Part shown: one piece after another, positions 12,251 through 12,263 of the stretch
Position numbering within the stretch: position 1 is the first letter of the stretch
Layout: the number at the start of each line of letters is the position of its first letter
Source of the DNA: CAYXOX01 sp964466745
Lineage (GTDB): Bacteria > Pseudomonadota > Alphaproteobacteria > Rhodobacterales > Rhodobacteraceae
DNA length: 12,263 nucleotides
Direction of reading: 5' to 3'
NCBI GenBank assembly: GCA_964466745.1
Contig: CAYXOX010000090.1
Coordinates: 1 to 12,263 of the forward strand
Translations under genes and position numbers: made by a program
Notes under the pieces: model-generated
Seen by the model: the letters and a program-made list of their open reading frames with translations, nothing else
What the model was told of the DNA's origin: nothing
Database searches by the model: none

Positions 12251-12263
12251 TTTACTTAGGAGA

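Overview
The window looks like part of the virion-structure (neck, tail and baseplate) region of a tailed double-stranded DNA phage that infects a member of the Bacteroidota, possibly an aquatic flavobacterial host. The host call rests on three things: AT-rich DNA, no recognisable Shine-Dalgarno sequence before any start codon, and family-level resemblances recalled from Bacteroidota phages (the tail-protein style, the small Cys-flanked modules joined by Thr-rich linkers, and the C-terminal signature of the tape-measure protein). No database search was possible, so host and family names are inference.

Every gene lies on the minus strand, so the transcript runs from high to low coordinates. 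The order is: a tail-assembly-chaperone-like gene in two reading frames (12220 to 11370); a 79-residue protein with a possible helix-turn-helix (11368-11129); a tail-terminator-like protein (11129-10674); an HK97 gp10-like neck protein (10677-10201); a 383-residue tail or baseplate protein (10201-9050); a 1573-residue baseplate/adhesin protein (9009-4288); two putative glycosyltransferases (4288-3338 and 3341-2466); a tape-measure protein (2473-224); and the first 73 codons of a possible capsid or protease-related protein (219 to the window edge). Genes are packed with ATGA or TAATG overlaps or gaps of 1-4 nt. The one larger gap (9010-9049, 40 nt) separates the 383-residue gene from the giant adhesin and holds an AT palindrome. 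There is no gene-free stretch over 300 bases, and I see no plus-strand gene, tRNA, CRISPR array or insertion sequence.

Three points stand out. (1) The giant tail protein has a conventional N-terminal baseplate-like region (residues 1-735) followed by eight small modules, each preceded by a mucin-like Thr/Ser linker. The modules alternate between two types, most carry one Cys near the start and one at the end, and three contain a dockerin/EF-hand-like calcium loop. (2) The two genes directly downstream, translationally coupled to it, look like GT-A glycosyltransferases. This suggests, as a hypothesis, that the phage glycosylates its own adhesin. (3) The first gene is interrupted at a run of nine T (minus strand). 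The conserved-looking C-terminal half, with a WGWWG motif, continues in the -1 frame. This means a programmed or transcriptional frameshift, phase variation, or a homopolymer sequencing error.
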